A DNA stretch of 14,814 nt from JBGPIK01 sp041484845 (GTDB lineage Bacteria; Desulfobacterota; Binatia; UBA9968). Location: NCBI GenBank assembly GCA_041484845.1, contig JBGPIK010000140.1, positions 1-14,814 of the forward strand, in the 5' to 3' direction. Each line of letters starts with the position of its first letter. Position 1 is the stretch's first letter. Positions 14,066 through 14,814 of this stretch are shown here, piece by piece. The position numbers and the translations under genes were made by a program. The notes under the pieces are model-generated. The model did not search any database, was not told where the DNA came from, and saw only the letters and a program-made list of their open reading frames with translations.

Positions 14066-14814
14066 ATGAAGACCCGCCTAGTCTCAATGGCATTTGCGGC
14101 GCTCTTGTTTTTATGGAGCACGGTCTCTTTTGCTGGTGAATATGAAGACGGCCTCGCAGCGCTCAACCGTGGTGATTATAAAACTGGCGTTGCGATGTTT
14201 ACGAAGGCAGCAAACAGAGGCGACGCGAAGGCGCAAAACATGCTCGGCTCGGCGTATTACGAAGGCCGCGGTGTTCCACAGGACTATAAGCAAGCCGTGT
14301 CGTGGTATCGAAAAGCAGCCGACCAAGGGAATGGTCCCGCGCAGTACGAGCTTGGCACAATGTATTCCGAGGGGCGAGGTGTTCCGAAGGACTATAAGCA
14401 AGCCGTATCGTGGTATCGAAAAGCAGCCGACCAAGGGAATGCTTCCGCACAAAACAATCTTGGATTGATGTACGTTGATGGGCAGGGTGTTCCGCGGGAC
14501 TACAGGCAAGCCGTGTCGTGGTGGCGAAAGGCAGCCGACCAAGGCGATGCGGAGGCCCAATTCAATCTTGGCCGGGCTTATAACAATGGGCAGGGTGTTG
14601 CGCAGGACTACAAACAAGCATTGTCGTGGCATCGAAAGGCAGCGGAGCAAGGGGTTGCGCAGGCCCAAAATAGTCTTGGCAGGGCTTACGCTACTGGGCA
14701 GGGCGTTCCGCAGGACTATATTGAAGCGTACAAATGGCTCAGTGTTACTGCGGCAAATTCAACTGACAAAGAAGTTCGAGACAACGCCACAATAAACAGA
14801 GACATTCTCGCAAC
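14066..14814 (+). CDS. Secreted Sel1/TPR-like repeat protein, C-terminus cut by window end
   Basis: Sel1-like repeats are 36-residue helix-turn-helix units that form a protein-binding solenoid. The 249 visible residues start with a signal peptide (MKTRLVSMAFAALLFLWSTV, likely cut after SFA), so the protein is exported. After a TPR-like first unit (YEDGLAALNRGDYKTGVAMF), consecutive Sel1 repeats follow. Each carries LGxxYxxGxGVPxDYxQAVSWYRKAADQG, with GVP-type turns at about residues 69, 105, 141, 177 and 213. The last visible repeat changes to DYIEAYKWLSVTAAN, a usual end-of-array form, so the protein probably ends not far outside. Neighbouring repeats are nearly identical at DNA level. The gene stands alone, and its binding partner and function cannot be inferred. 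Confidence 0.92.
   Translation, partial: MKTRLVSMAFAALLFLWSTVSFAGEYEDGLAALNRGDYKTGVAMFTKAANRGDAKAQNMLGSAYYEGRGVPQDYKQAVSWYRKAADQGNGPAQYELGTMYSEGRGVPKDYKQAVSWYRKAADQGNASAQNNLGLMYVDGQGVPRDYRQAVSWWRKAADQGDAEAQFNLGRAYNNGQGVAQDYKQALSWHRKAAEQGVAQAQNSLGRAYATGQGVPQDYIEAYKWLSVTAANSTDKEVRDNATINRDILA
14270..14766 (+). repeat. 108-bp tandem repeats within the Sel1 gene
   Basis: The unit starting GGTGTTCC recurs at 14270, 14378 and 14486, and with more divergence at 14594 (GGTGTTGCG) and 14702 (GGCGTTCCG), always 108 bases apart. Over the first 64 bases, units one and two differ at only three positions, two of them in one codon pair after GTTCC and one a silent GTG/GTA. This similarity suggests recent unit duplication or gene conversion. 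Confidence 0.8.

Noticed and set aside
14111..14668. 185-codon minus-strand frame with repeats
   Set aside because: Its repeats are only the antisense of the 108-bp Sel1 units. The plus strand has a ribosome binding site, signal peptide and family motifs.

Overview
The window looks like a stretch of bacterial chromosome from a moderately GC-rich, probably uncultured Gram-negative lineage. A molybdenum-hydroxylase gene pair, an orphan NMT1/THI5-type solute-binding protein, a UbiD-family decarboxylase, an LLM-class oxidoreductase and several short dispersed inverted-repeat elements sit close together. That mix recalls soil and subsurface 'Deltaproteobacteria'-type genomes such as Binatota, or Rokubacteria. 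The assignment is inference from gene content only. No rRNA, tRNA, CRISPR array or transposase gene is visible.

Region 1 (1-2356, minus strand) is catabolic. A secreted solute-binding protein (1373-2356) is followed by the FAD subunit (264-1148) and the [2Fe-2S] subunit (1-267, cut by the window edge) of a xanthine dehydrogenase / CO dehydrogenase-type molybdenum hydroxylase. The two subunits overlap by ATGA. The large molybdopterin subunit would be expected beyond position 1. A divergent UbiD-family prenyl-FMN decarboxylase (2968-4497) lies on the other side of a 611-bp gap. That gap holds a 206-bp MITE-like element with 25-bp imperfect terminal inverted repeats and a nested pair of hairpins. 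A second, unrelated inverted-repeat element (4498-4706) begins directly after the ubiD stop codon.

Region 2 (4793-11475) is cellular housekeeping and envelope. The ribosome-associated GTPase typA/bipA (minus) has a near-consensus promoter placed so that its mRNA should be leaderless. Divergent from it is a tight three-gene operon (plus): two half-size ABC exporters, abutting as TAAATG, then a lipoprotein with an HELFH...E metallopeptidase site that overlaps the second ABC gene by ATGA. The first ABC protein has Asp in place of the catalytic Glu after Walker B and the second has Glu. This is the pattern of heterodimeric exporters with one degenerate ATP site.

Region 3 (11476-14814) contains an LLM-class flavin/F420 oxidoreductase (minus), the membrane protease htpX (plus), a decayed patch, and a secreted Sel1-repeat protein cut by the window end. 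The decayed patch holds the C-terminal remnant of an alpha/beta hydrolase (minus) and of a PIN-domain protein (plus) broken by an apparent single-base deletion. The Sel1 repeats are nearly identical at DNA level with a 108-bp period.

Nothing here is clearly a new defence or mobile system. The best leads are the ABC-heterodimer plus lipoprotein-peptidase operon, the predicted leaderless typA mRNA, the two MITE-like elements and the decayed PIN/hydrolase junction.
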